Positions 56,060 to 64,000 are shown, numbered from the stretch's first letter. The stretch is DNA of 64,000 nucleotides from Acidobacteriota bacterium (GCA_018269055.1 JAFDVI010000020.1:1-64000); one strand, 5' to 3'. Numbers and translations are program-made. Notes: generated from the sequence alone by a model not told the origin.

Positions 56060-57091
56060 ATGCTGACTTGTCCGGTTTGTCGTAGCCAGAATATGGACTC
56101 TGCCAAGTTTTGTGGCAATTGCGGCAACCCCTTTCCGCGACCGTCCATGCCTACTTCGTCACTGATTAACTGTCCACAGGGACACGTTTACAGTGCGATC
56201 TATCAGTATTGTCCGTACTGTCCGCAACCAGAATCCGCATCTGCTGGCGAGATGCAAAACGATTTTGCGACGCGCATAGAAGAACCGGTTACCGCCTTCG
56301 AGCCGCCGAATTCTTTTCCTGAATTTTCTCCGTCAGTTTCAACAACCATTTCGGCGTCGGATCCCACGAGCGAGTTTTCGACCAATGCGGAGCCTTTTAT
56401 CGCCAATTACGAAACTCGGATTGGGTCGTTTGACGCTGTGGAGACCCCACAGGCGTTTGAAACGCGCATCGGAGAAATTGAAATTTCCGAAGTGGTCGAA
56501 CAAAAAGCTGCCGAAAAACCTGTCGCCTCTGCCCCGACAGAAGTCATTTCTCACTTTGCTGAAACCACTCTTGCGGAAATTCCAGCGGTTAAATTTGAGC
56601 CGCCACCCTTCAAACCTCCTGTTGCGCCGCCGATCCAACCGCCATTGGCACAAGCCGCAACCGTTGTCGCCGCCGATCCTGTGATTCCCCCTCAAGGGGC
56701 AGCGCCGAAAGCTGCGCCGATGGATGACAGGCGCACAATTCTTGTTGCGGATGAAAATGCCCCGCAACGAACAACCAAAGGAAAACTGGTTGGCTGGCTG
56801 GTGACTTATACGCGCAATCCCGATGGCGAAGATTATCCACTCTACTCCGGATACAACCGGATTGGCGCAAATCCGGTTTGCGACATTGTGCTGGAAGACG
56901 AAACCGTTAGCGGCTCCCACGCGATTATCGTTCATCGCGACGGCCGTTTTCTGATCAAAGACGATCTTTCCCGCAATGGTACTTTCATCAATGGCCGGGA
57001 AATCAGTGAATCGCATCCCCTGCAAAGTTACGATCAGGTTCGACTTGGAAATACGGTTCTGACCTTCGTCACCGCCCAGCCCACCGCTTGA
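56060..57091 (+). CDS. Zinc-ribbon and FHA domain protein
   Basis: 343 aa. The N-terminus has two zinc-ribbon units: CPVCRSQNMDSAKFCGNCGN, and CPQGHVYSAIYQYCPYCP. A long Pro/Ala/Glu-rich linker (residues 70-235) leads to a C-terminal forkhead-associated domain (about 265-340) with GYNRIGANPVCDIVLEDETV, GSHAIIVHRDG and SRNGTFINGREI, the conserved Arg/Ser/Asn-Gly residues that bind phospho-threonine. It probably relays Ser/Thr phosphorylation. The next gene encodes a PP2C phosphatase; a kinase is not in the window. The ribosome binding site AGGAGG precedes the ATG. Confidence 0.9.
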   Translation: MLTCPVCRSQNMDSAKFCGNCGNPFPRPSMPTSSLINCPQGHVYSAIYQYCPYCPQPESASAGEMQNDFATRIEEPVTAFEPPNSFPEFSPSVSTTISASDPTSEFSTNAEPFIANYETRIGSFDAVETPQAFETRIGEIEISEVVEQKAAEKPVASAPTEVISHFAETTLAEIPAVKFEPPPFKPPVAPPIQPPLAQAATVVAADPVIPPQGAAPKAAPMDDRRTILVADENAPQRTTKGKLVGWLVTYTRNPDGEDYPLYSGYNRIGANPVCDIVLEDETVSGSHAIIVHRDGRFLIKDDLSRNGTFINGREISESHPLQSYDQVRLGNTVLTFVTAQPTA

Positions 57092-57093
57092 AA

Positions 57094-57184
57094 ATCAAAA
57101 GGTAAATGGTAAATGTCAAAAGGCAAAGCTGCCGACCCATCATCGCCAATTTTGATATTTGCCTTTTGCCTTTTGCCTTTTGAT
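57094..57184. repeat. Inverted arrays of heptamer repeats (STRR-like)
   Basis: Five 7-mers 57094-57128 (ATCAAAA, GGTAAAT, GGTAAAT, GTCAAAA, GGCAAAG) face five 7-mers 57150-57184 (TTTTGAT, ATTTGCC, TTTTGCC, TTTTGCC, TTTTGAT) in inverted orientation. The arrays begin 3 bp after the FHA stop codon and end 5 bp before the phosphatase ATG. The layout is the same as at 12194-12286, with a different unit sequence. Confidence 0.82.
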
Positions 57185-57188
57185 TTGT

Positions 57189-57953
57189 ATGCGTCATCAG
57201 ATCATCATCGCTCATCGCACAGACACGGGGCTTGAGCGCAAAGAAAATGAAGACGCCATTTGTTGCGTCAATGACGAGCGCAACGGTGGGAGTTTGATCG
57301 TACTGGCCGACGGTCTGGGAGGAGGATCGTGCGGGCAAATCGCCAGCCAGTTGGCCGTGCAAACTGTTCGTCAGAGCTTCTTCAGCACCAGTGACGCCGA
57401 ATTTTCCATACACGATCGCCTGGCATTGGCCATTGCCGAGGCGAATCGCGTCATTCATCACCGCTCCAGCCGAGACCGTCAGTGCAAGGGAATGGGTTCA
57501 ACCTGCGCAACGTTGGCGCTTCAAGATGAAGTAGCGTATGTAGCTCACGTCGGCGACAGCCGTGTTTACCTGGTTCGTGATAACCGGATTCGACAATTAA
57601 CCCGCGACCATTCGCGCGTCCAGCGCATGCTGGATGACGGGCTAATCACAGAAGATGAGGCCGCCAGTCACCCCGAACGCAACTGGCTGGAACGTGCTTT
57701 GGGATTAAAGCCCCAAATTCTGCCGGACTTGTTGCCAGAACCGATCCGCGTCGCTCGGGATGATACATTTTTGCTGTGCACCGACGGCTTGACCAATCTT
57801 GTGCGCGACGAAGAAATTTTCCGCATGGTTCAAATGGCTCCGGCAGCGCACGCCTGTGAAGCCCTAATTGCATTGGCCAATGAACGTGGTGGAACGGACA
57901 ATATCACGGTTGCCATCGCCCGAATCGGTGCAGACATCACCCTCACCTTCTAA
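57189..57953 (+). CDS. PP2C-type Ser/Thr protein phosphatase
   Basis: 254-aa metal-dependent phosphatase of the Stp1/PppL type. Core motifs: RKENEDAICC (N-terminal Asp/Glu region), VLADGLGGGSCGQIAS (metal-binding Asp), GDSRVYLVRDNRIRQLTRDH, LLCTDGLTNLV and GGTDNITVAI with metal-binding Asp. It removes phosphate from Ser/Thr residues, probably acting against a Hanks-type kinase together with the FHA protein encoded just upstream. The start at 57189 is chosen by family length; no Shine-Dalgarno is seen because the spacer is a heptamer repeat. The RdgB gene follows 5 bp downstream. Confidence 0.92.
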   Translation: MRHQIIIAHRTDTGLERKENEDAICCVNDERNGGSLIVLADGLGGGSCGQIASQLAVQTVRQSFFSTSDAEFSIHDRLALAIAEANRVIHHRSSRDRQCKGMGSTCATLALQDEVAYVAHVGDSRVYLVRDNRIRQLTRDHSRVQRMLDDGLITEDEAASHPERNWLERALGLKPQILPDLLPEPIRVARDDTFLLCTDGLTNLVRDEEIFRMVQMAPAAHACEALIALANERGGTDNITVAIARIGADITLTF

Positions 57954-57958
57954 AATCA

Positions 57959-58570
57959 ATGACAACACTCTTGATTGCAACTTCCAATGCGGGAAAGGTC
58001 ACCGAACTTGCCGCAATGCTTGCAGATTTGGACTGTCGCGTCATCGGCTTTTCTGATCTTCCCGAAATCCCGCCGACCATTGAAGAAACCGGGCTGACAT
58101 TTGCGGAAAATGCATTGCTCAAGGCCGAACATTACCATCACCTGACCGGATTGAATGTCTTGGCGGATGATTCCGGCTTGGAAGTGGATGCGCTGGAGGG
58201 AAGACCTGGAGTGTATTCGGCGCGATACGGCGGAGAAAATCTGACGAGTGCGCAACAAATAGAATTGTTGTTGGGTGAAATGAAATCGGTTCCCGAAGCT
58301 CAGCGCACAGCACGCTTTGTCTGTTCAATTGCACTTGTGGGTGACAACGGAATGAAGCAGTTATTTGAAGGCCAATGTGAAGGGTTTATCGCCCACGATC
58401 CAAAAGGAGAAGATGGGTTTGGCTACGACCCGATTTTTATTGACGCCGAACTCAACCGCAGCTTTGCCGAGCTTACGCGCGAAGAGAAATCTTCACGCAG
58501 TCACCGCGGCAAAGCTTTAGCTCAAGCACGCGTGTTTCTGGCCGATTGGCTAAAACAGAAAAATTCTTAG
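57959..58570 (+). CDS. rdgB: XTP/dITP pyrophosphatase RdgB
   Basis: 203-aa cytoplasmic nucleotide-pool sanitising enzyme of the HAM1/RdgB family that hydrolyses dITP, XTP and similar noncanonical purine triphosphates to monophosphates. Signatures: TLLIATSNAGKVTELAAML with the conserved SNxxK, ENALLKAEHYHHLTG, DDSGLEVDALEGRPGVYSAR, and GEDGFGYDPIFI followed by SHRGKAL. All expected motifs are complete. It is probably co-transcribed with the phosphatase. Confidence 0.95.
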   Translation: MTTLLIATSNAGKVTELAAMLADLDCRVIGFSDLPEIPPTIEETGLTFAENALLKAEHYHHLTGLNVLADDSGLEVDALEGRPGVYSARYGGENLTSAQQIELLLGEMKSVPEAQRTARFVCSIALVGDNGMKQLFEGQCEGFIAHDPKGEDGFGYDPIFIDAELNRSFAELTREEKSSRSHRGKALAQARVFLADWLKQKNS

Positions 58571-58585
58571 TGTCGCCCCAAAACT

Positions 58586-58993
58586 TCAGGCGGCATGAAT
58601 CAACGTTTTCATTTCTCTTCCGAACTTCACGTCAATTTTGCCGGAGCGAACTTCCATAACAACGCCAGAACCAAACTTCGGATGTTCCAAACGGTCGCCA
58701 ACCGAAAACCTCTCCTGCATGGAGTAGGGACGAGGCGGGCCGCTGGATTCCAGCAAAGCAGCGTCTTTTTTAGTTCCTCTGCTGGAGGTTCGGGTTGAGG
58801 CGGTTTTGGTTTTGGGAGGACGAAAAATGTGGTTGCTGTTGCAAAATCCGCACTGCACTCTGGCGATCTCCCCTGTATCCTCTTTCAGGGCAACGATCGT
58901 ATGAGAGCGGACTTCTTTGCACTTTCCGCAACGTGTTTCAACTTCCCCACCGACTTGATGGCGCTTGACGATTCCTAATGATTCTTTGAGCAT
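58586..58993 (-). CDS. Small zinc-ribbon protein with UvrD/PcrA C-terminal-like domain
   Basis: 135 aa in two parts. The N-terminal half has a four-cysteine zinc ribbon (ETRCGKCKEVRSHTIV and VQCGFCNSNHIF). The C-terminal half, after a Lys/Ser/Thr-rich linker, matches the Tudor-like end domain of PcrA/UvrD helicases and related RNA-polymerase-interacting proteins (RFSVGDRLEHPKFGSGVVME). It probably binds nucleic acid or RNA polymerase. Complete; it begins with a good ATG and stands between RdgB (convergent) and a non-coding gap. Function is inferred from the domains only. Confidence 0.75.
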   Translation of the reverse strand: MLKESLGIVKRHQVGGEVETRCGKCKEVRSHTIVALKEDTGEIARVQCGFCNSNHIFRPPKTKTASTRTSSRGTKKDAALLESSGPPRPYSMQERFSVGDRLEHPKFGSGVVMEVRSGKIDVKFGREMKTLIHAA

Positions 58994-59219
58994 TCTTTTC
59001 CAGGTTTGAAATGTTTTGGCAAGTCATCAGAACTTGCCAGGATGTAATCGCACGGTTGAATTATACGTTTAGGCTGTGCTATCTGGCAATTCACCCCGCT
59101 TGAGCGTGGGGGCCGACAACATCCCTTCGATTTGGCAACCGAGACAATCCAATCTTCCCCGCTTCAACCTGCCTTCAGAGATTTCGGAAATTCAAGGTCA
59201 CGTTGGTTCTTTACGGTTC

Positions 59220-59720
59220 TTATTCCAATTTTACGTTTTGCCACTCCCGACGATTGATCAACTCACGAATTTCCGTAGCGTTTTTCCCTTCGCTTATCAG
59301 TTTGTGAACAAGGAGCCCCTCCTTGAGACAAAGCGGTCAGGTGGCTCCGTGCATGGTGGCAAAACAATCAAGTAAGCCCTTGTGCCCTTCCCCGGTGTCA
59401 CAATAGCAATAGCAGGGTTGCTGGGCGAAAATTTCAGGATTCTGCCCCGCATACGTATACGCTTTCACAACAGGCGGATCGGAAAACTGTTTGGGATCCA
59501 GAGCCTTGGGCAATGGCCCGGCTTCTGCCAGATTGTTGATGAAGGCCGGAATTCTCGGCGTTGGATTGGCCGCAGCCTGGTCGCCATGTTGGTGCGCTGA
59601 GTTGGAGTCCTGCGTGGTTGTTGAACCGCAAGCTCCCAGCAATAAGGTTGTTATCAATAAGAAACCGCCACGCCAAATCAATGACTTACAACTTAACGAA
59701 GACTGAAAGATTCGAGTCAT
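59220..59720 (-). CDS. PCYCGC-family lipoprotein, probable selenoprotein (UGA at codon 128)
   Basis: A lipoprotein with a signal peptide ending in a lipobox (LLLGACGSTT). Residues 108-126 hold QQPCYCYCDTGEGHKGLLDC-type cysteines, the family motif. Codon 128 is TGA (59337-59339), after HGAT. The same frame then runs 38 sense codons to a TAA at 59220: PLCLKEGLLVHKLISEGKNA, then TEIRELINRREWQNVKLE. From memory, Bacillus PCYCGC proteins have Cys at this place (HxTxCxxCL) and a similar EGK-EIR ending. With selenocysteine inserted the protein is 166 aa with a UxxC motif; if not, it ends at residue 127. A hairpin fitting a bacterial SECIS follows the UGA. Pseudogene or sequencing error is the alternative. 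Confidence 0.82.
59301..59332 (-). promoter_or_regulatory. Candidate bacterial SECIS hairpin
   Basis: In the mRNA, 18 nt after the UGA, a hairpin forms: outer UUUGU/ACAAA, a small internal loop, an inner 7-bp stem CAAGGAG/CUCCUUG, and a loop of GGG. The G-rich apical loop and its distance from the UGA fit the known bSECIS pattern for SelB recruitment. Confidence 0.65.
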
Positions 59721-59929
59721 TACATCCTCAAAGTTCGTTGCTGGAGTTTGAGCCCAAAGGCACGGTTAAAGATTCCAAGACGGCTATCGAGTCGGAATCA
59801 TTGTACTGACAGGTGCAGCCGATGACCAGCGATGGTTACAACAAATCTCGATATCGGGCACTTGAGAAAGAAATGCGGGTTCCGCTCGGTTGAGCAAAAC
59901 CCGCAACTCAATGAAAAAGGAGAACGCGA

Positions 59930-61183
59930 CTATGCAGACTTCTTCTTGGCTTTCGCGCCTGTGGATAACACTTCGATGGCTTTTTTGAGCATCAAATCTT
60001 CAGATGGTTTTGGCGCAACCAACACGGGCGGCTGACCTTCGCCACTGGGACGCTGGCTATCATCACCACCTAAATCGGCCAGATCAGCGCGCTTCACCTC
60101 GACGTTCGGCACAACGCCATCAGACATAAAAATCTTTCCATTGGGAGAAGCGTGACGCGCAACCGTCAGCAACAACGCTGAGCCGTCATCCATCGGGAAC
60201 AATTGCTGTTCGACGCCCATGCCAAACAGGGTGCGCTCCCCAACGACTTCGCCGCGCTGATTTTCCATAATGGCAGCGGCAACGACTTCGGAGGCTCCGG
60301 CAGTCGTGCGGTCAATAATGACCGACACAGGCAAATCGGTAAGATCATTGTCGGTTTTGGCGTCATAGGTAGCGACGACCTGATCTTTGCGGCCAATGGT
60401 TTTGGCGATTGTGCCGGATTTCAGGAAGTAATCGGCAACCGCCACGCCTTCTTTCAAATCACCGCCCGCGGAACCGCGCAGGTCGAGCACAATGGATTTC
60501 GCGCCTTTTTTGAGCGCGTCTTTAATTGCTGCAGCCACAGCCTCGGACTCCCCTTTATTCAAAATTGGGACTTTGATGTAGCCAATTTGCTGTTCCAGCG
60601 ATTTGACTTCCGGAGCCATCGCAGGAACGACGCCACGCACCAGTTTGATTTTTTCGGTTTTGCGATTGATCAGCGCCAATTCCACGCTCGATCCGGGAGT
60701 GCCGCTCAGCAACGATCGCACATCGAAAAGATCAAGATCGCGCGTCGCATGGCCATCAATGTATTCAATCACGTCGCCCACACGAATGCCCGCTTTTTCA
60801 GCCGGCGAACCGGGAACAACTGCAATGACATACGCAAAGCCTGAATACTGGCCGATGACCATTCCCGTCACGTCGTTGTTCAATTTTCCCGATTGATATT
60901 CTTTGACTTGGGGTGGCAACAGATAAGCGCTGAAAGGATCCAGTCCGTCGGTCAACCCGCGCAACGCCCCAATGCGAACTTTTTCCAGATCCGGTTTTTC
61001 AACGTATTCATTGACGATATGCCTGACCACATCCTCGAAGATTCTCAACTGCGCATACGGACCGGGATCGGCAAAAGCTCTCACCAGAGGATTATTCGAG
61101 CGGGAAAGCATCCCGCCCACAACCGAATACAGAGCGATGAAAGCGGAAAGCGTGATCAAGGTTAGTTTGCTGCGAATGGACAT
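59930..61183 (-). CDS. S41-family processing peptidase, atypical active site
   Basis: 417 aa, periplasmic or membrane-anchored by an N-terminal helix (LTLITLSAFIALYSVVGGML). A PDZ domain (about 110-190, GMVIGQYSGFAYVIAVVPGS) precedes the tail-specific protease core with GSAGGDLKEGVAVADYFL and TTAGASEVVAAAI (nucleophile Ser). In classical CtpA the following motif holds the catalytic Lys (TFGKG); here it reads TLFGMGVEQQ, so that Lys is absent. Other acidobacterial S41 proteins show the same pattern. It may be a divergent peptidase or have lost activity. Role in envelope protein processing is inferred. Confidence 0.85.
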   Translation of the reverse strand: MSIRSKLTLITLSAFIALYSVVGGMLSRSNNPLVRAFADPGPYAQLRIFEDVVRHIVNEYVEKPDLEKVRIGALRGLTDGLDPFSAYLLPPQVKEYQSGKLNNDVTGMVIGQYSGFAYVIAVVPGSPAEKAGIRVGDVIEYIDGHATRDLDLFDVRSLLSGTPGSSVELALINRKTEKIKLVRGVVPAMAPEVKSLEQQIGYIKVPILNKGESEAVAAAIKDALKKGAKSIVLDLRGSAGGDLKEGVAVADYFLKSGTIAKTIGRKDQVVATYDAKTDNDLTDLPVSVIIDRTTAGASEVVAAAIMENQRGEVVGERTLFGMGVEQQLFPMDDGSALLLTVARHASPNGKIFMSDGVVPNVEVKRADLADLGGDDSQRPSGEGQPPVLVAPKPSEDLMLKKAIEVLSTGAKAKKKSA

Positions 61184-61475
61184 TGAACCAACTCCTTACT
61201 GAAAATTACCGACGTGCCTGCAAGCGTTTGATAAACCGACGATTGAGCGGGAGAGCAATCATGAATAACCGGAGTGGATCATACACCACCAAAAATTTAC
61301 GGCGCAAGCAAGGGTCATAAACAATCAGACATTCGCGGCTTTTCGGGTTTTTATTTCCTCCACCCGCTCAACTTTTTTGAAATTGAAACCAAGTCACAAT
61401 CCTTTTCCGGCAATGTGGCCAGGCCAGCAAGCCAATTTGCCGATTCAGGCGTTGGAGATTCCCCCCACAAAAAAT

Positions 61476-61504
61476 GCCGCTCGGACTTCCGAATTCCGAG
61501 CGGC
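61476..61504 (-). terminator. Terminator after the PQQ-propeller gene
   Basis: A 10-bp stem (61476-61485 with 61495-61504; GCCGCTCGGA) followed on the minus strand by a run of six T (61469-61474). It lies in the 450-bp gap 61184-61633, in which I see no gene. Confidence 0.85.
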
Positions 61505-61633
61505 GTACAGGAGGATACCCCTTTGAAGAAACACCGGCTGGTGCTTTTCTCAGTGAGCCTGTTGGTTTAGACGCCCTCTCTGAAAGAGGGGTTACCGCAT
61601 TTTGCGACAGATGCCAAATTTTTTTGCTTCGGC

Positions 61634-62962
61634 CTAGCCCAATTCCAATGCCAGAATCGTTCTTCGATCCCGCACATAAAGTATTGTGCCGACCAGCGTT
61701 GGCACCGTCCAGGCAACATTCTTCATAACCTGAGCTTTGGCCAGAATTTGCAATCCGCTTGCGCCGGGTTTGGCCAACATTAACATCCCATCTTCATCCA
61801 GCAGTATGAGTTTGCTGTCTGCATAAAGGAAACTTGCGCGGCCCAGGCTGCGATCCTGCCATCCAATTTGACCTGTTTTGACGTTGATGGCCGTCAGCGG
61901 CGCGGGGCCAAAATCTCCACTGGAGCCATAGGCAATATCGCCAAGTCGAATCACCGTTCCAATGTGAACTCGCATGCGGTTGTTCGCCCAAACCTGTTTC
62001 GCCGAAGTTTGGTTTCCATTGCGAGTCAACTGGATCACGCGGCTGCCCGTGCCGTAAGCCGAGGACATGAAAATCAGGTTGTCAGGTTCCCAAACCGGCG
62101 TGCTGATGTTCAACCCGTACTCCGTTTTGTGCGGGTAATGCCAGTAATACGCTCCGTTATGAGGGTCGCAACCAACAATTTCGTCTGTGCTGAAGTAAAT
62201 CAACTGATCCTGCCCACTGACGTTGATGATGACAGGCGAAGCGGGCGCAGGCGTGTAATTCAAATTCTTCCACGCAACATTGCCTGTTTGCTGATCGAAC
62301 GCCATCAATGATTGGCCATTTTTACCGCCAACAATGACAATCACAGTGTTGTTATAAGCAATTGGACTGGGTGAATAGCCGCGGTCATCGCGTTGCCCCC
62401 CGTACTCGTTCCACAAATCGTGCTGCCAAACCAGTTTGCCTGTGCGTTTATCCAGGGCGTGCATTCGACCGGCAACGCCGACCGAGTAAATCAAATTGCC
62501 GACAATCAACGGCGTCGAATGCGGCCCTTTGCCATATTCCAAATTCAATCCGCGCGTGCTGGTTTCGTACGGAAACTCCCAAAGGGTTTTGCCCGTCGCC
62601 GCGTCCAGGCAGATCACCGTTTCGCGATTGCCGCTGCTGTACATTGTGAACAACCTGCCATTGTCCACCAGAATGGACGAATGCCCTTCGCCTAACGGAC
62701 GGCTCCACAATTGTTTGGGGCCTCCGGCGGGCCAGGATTCTTTCAATGCGCCGGATTGAACCTTGAAGTTTCGATTGAGGCCGCCCCATTGCGGCCATTC
62801 AGGAGCGGCAGTTTGCGCAGGCGAAACCGACCTTCGGGGGCTGGGACGGCGCTGCGCGCCAACGGTGACAGCCGCAACTGCGAACAGCAGACAAACGACG
62901 ACCAGCCAGCGTATCAGCCGATAACGGGAATCCGAGCCAATATCATAAAGTTGCATAACCAA
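61634..62962 (-). CDS. Secreted PQQ-binding-like beta-propeller protein
   Basis: 442 aa with a signal peptide (LVVVCLLFAVAAVTVGAQRR). It then holds repeated propeller blades with the PQQ-enzyme pattern: WPQWGGLNRNFKVQ at the start, then VICLDAATGKTLWEF, MHALDKRTGKLVWQHDLW, LMAFDQQTGNVAWKNLNY and LTAINVKTGQIGWQD. Such proteins may bind quinone or just act as scaffold (BamB-like, but here outer-facing). No PQQ biosynthesis genes are near. Complete; it is followed by its own terminator. Confidence 0.85.
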   Translation of the reverse strand: MVMQLYDIGSDSRYRLIRWLVVVCLLFAVAAVTVGAQRRPSPRRSVSPAQTAAPEWPQWGGLNRNFKVQSGALKESWPAGGPKQLWSRPLGEGHSSILVDNGRLFTMYSSGNRETVICLDAATGKTLWEFPYETSTRGLNLEYGKGPHSTPLIVGNLIYSVGVAGRMHALDKRTGKLVWQHDLWNEYGGQRDDRGYSPSPIAYNNTVIVIVGGKNGQSLMAFDQQTGNVAWKNLNYTPAPASPVIINVSGQDQLIYFSTDEIVGCDPHNGAYYWHYPHKTEYGLNISTPVWEPDNLIFMSSAYGTGSRVIQLTRNGNQTSAKQVWANNRMRVHIGTVIRLGDIAYGSSGDFGPAPLTAINVKTGQIGWQDRSLGRASFLYADSKLILLDEDGMLMLAKPGASGLQILAKAQVMKNVAWTVPTLVGTILYVRDRRTILALELG

Positions 62963-63306
62963 AGACTCCTCGCTGTCATAGTTGGAAGATTCGTTTTTGC
63001 CGATGGGTCGTAGCGAACGCTACGGCGGTTACAACGGCCATCTTGTAGCGAAAGTTCCCGCTTTGGTTGCCTCCAATGCGTTCCGCGTGTAGCATCCGGC
63101 TTCCAAATCAGTTCGATTCAAAACGTGCCTATGATTGTCCGCTAACACATGAGTTGTTCGCTCGCTCCCAGGGACTTCGTCGCGCAATTCGATGAAGAAG
63201 TTTTTGTGTGTCCGCTCGCGGCAACTCTTTCCCCATCGCAGCCAATTCACACCAATCATTCACCACATACGATCCGCAAGCGGACAACTGTCAGGAGACA
63301 ATCGAA
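62963..63306. other. Intergenic region between divergent genes
   Basis: The 344-bp gap holds short imperfect inverted sequences (a hairpin CGTAGCGAACGCTACG near 63009-63024; CCGCTAACAC and TGTCCGCTCGCGGC-type partial repeats) but no supported gene. The start of rsgA at 63307 is preceded by AGGAG nine bases upstream. Confidence 0.4.
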
Positions 63307-64000
63307 ATGAGTTTTGATCGAGAGTTAGTACGACGCTACGGCTGGAACGATTTTTTGGAAGCGCACTTCGCGCCAATGAAAGAGCAGGGTTACGTTCCCG
63401 GTCGTGTCGCCCTGGAATACAACCAGTTTTATCGCGTTTTGACCGACAAAGGTGAGTTGCTGGCCGAAATTACCGGCAAGCTGAAACATGAGGCCGCCAG
63501 CCGCGCCGAACTTCCAGCGGTTGGCGACTGGGTGGCATTGCGCTTAGTCCAAGCGGAAAGCAAAGCCACCATTCACGCCGTGCTGCCTCGCCGCAGCAAA
63601 TTCGCCCGCAAAACCAAAGGTTCCAAAACCGAAGAGCAAATCGTCGGAGCAAACATTGACACAATCTTTCTGGTCACGTCGCTGAATCAGGATTTCAATC
63701 CGCGCAGAATCGAACGTTATCTGACCACTGCCTGGGACAGCGGGGCCAGCCCCGTGATTCTGCTGACCAAAACCGATTTGTGCGATGACCTGGGAACCAA
63801 GTTTGAAGAAGTGTTGGAAGTTTCCATGGGCGCGCCGGTTCACGCCGTTTGCGCCATCAAAGGCGAAGGTCTGGAAGAGTTAGAGCAATATTTCAAAGCC
63901 GGTCAGACCGTTGCGTTGATCGGTTCTTCCGGCGTAGGCAAATCCACCTTGATCAATCGCCTGATCGGGTTTGAGCGCCAAGCCGTCAAGGAAGTTCGCG
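63307..64000 (+). CDS. rsgA: Ribosome small-subunit GTPase RsgA (3' end outside window)
   Basis: The first 231 codons of RsgA/YjeQ, a circularly permuted GTPase that helps mature the 30S ribosomal subunit. The N-terminal OB-fold part (YRVLTDKGELLAEITGKLKH, VGDWVALRL) is followed by the permuted G motifs: G4 as LLTKTDL, then G1 (P-loop) GSSGVGKSTLINRL near the end of the window. AGGAG precedes the ATG. The remaining C-terminal zinc domain lies beyond the window edge. Confidence 0.93.
   Translation, partial: MSFDRELVRRYGWNDFLEAHFAPMKEQGYVPGRVALEYNQFYRVLTDKGELLAEITGKLKHEAASRAELPAVGDWVALRLVQAESKATIHAVLPRRSKFARKTKGSKTEEQIVGANIDTIFLVTSLNQDFNPRRIERYLTTAWDSGASPVILLTKTDLCDDLGTKFEEVLEVSMGAPVHAVCAIKGEGLEELEQYFKAGQTVALIGSSGVGKSTLINRLIGFERQAVKEVR

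Noticed and set aside
58994..59219. Possible small gene between the zinc-ribbon protein and the lipoprotein
   Set aside because: No frame with a start signal or family motif; composition suggests plain spacer.
59337..59339. TGA of the lipoprotein gene taken as an ordinary stop
   Set aside because: The same frame continues with 38 family-like codons including UxxC, and a SECIS-like hairpin follows. Readthrough as Sec explains this better, although pseudogene or read error cannot be excluded from sequence alone.

Overview
The window most likely comes from an acidobacterium, probably of the Blastocatellia or a related group. This is inferred from gene content, not from a marker gene. It carries an Oar-like TonB-dependent receptor with an N-terminal carboxypeptidase-regulatory domain, a VWFA-related secreted protein, two CRTAC1-type FG-GAP/ASPIC proteins, TPR proteins operonic with a seven-haem cytochrome, and many secreted peptidases. 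GC is moderate, genes are dense and mostly short-spaced on both strands, and several intergenic gaps are filled by palindromic repeats.

Layout. 0.4-3.3 kb: three-gene proton-translocating transhydrogenase operon (minus). 3.5-16.3 kb: plus-strand metabolic genes: a neutral-ceramidase-like hydrolase, two unknown secreted proteins, an acyltransferase/SGNH membrane protein with a sigma-54-type promoter, a trans-3-hydroxyproline dehydratase, an M28 peptidase, an aminotransferase plus omega-amidase-like pair, CrcB with DUF190, and an ATP-grasp enzyme. 16.4-23.1 kb: secreted VWA protein, small unknown proteins, a dense repeat cluster and a CRTAC1 protein carrying an in-frame palindromic insertion. 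23.1-30.8 kb (minus): TPR / seven-haem cytochrome / TPR operon, then a giant TonB-dependent receptor divergent from a membrane-anchored regulator-like protein. 32.6-38.6 kb (minus): acyl-CoA dehydrogenase, ThDP enzyme, second CRTAC1 protein, NIPSNAP protein, SDR. 40.7-41.1 kb: a tRNA-Leu(UAA) interrupted in its anticodon by a group I intron. 41.1-50.5 kb: surface-polysaccharide locus (WecB, methyltransferases, Wzm/Wzt-type exporter, glycosyltransferase, membrane protein). 50.6-64 kb: very large S8 peptidase, FHA and PP2C proteins, RdgB, a zinc-ribbon protein, a probable selenoprotein lipoprotein, S41 peptidase, PQQ-type propeller and the start of RsgA.

Most striking observations. (1) A PCYCGC-type lipoprotein has an in-frame UGA at a position where, from memory, family members have Cys. 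The frame stays open for 38 more family-like codons (UxxC motif) and a bSECIS-like hairpin lies just after the UGA. (2) The tRNA-Leu(UAA) has a 275-nt group I intron between U34 and A35. (3) The polysaccharide-exporter ATPase carries a methyltransferase domain where Wzt normally carries a glycan-binding domain. (4) A 102-bp palindromic element encodes 34 in-frame residues of a CRTAC1 protein. (5) Two unrelated spacers consist of inverted arrays of 7-bp repeats ending next to a start codon. (6) Several further palindromic repeat families fill spacers.
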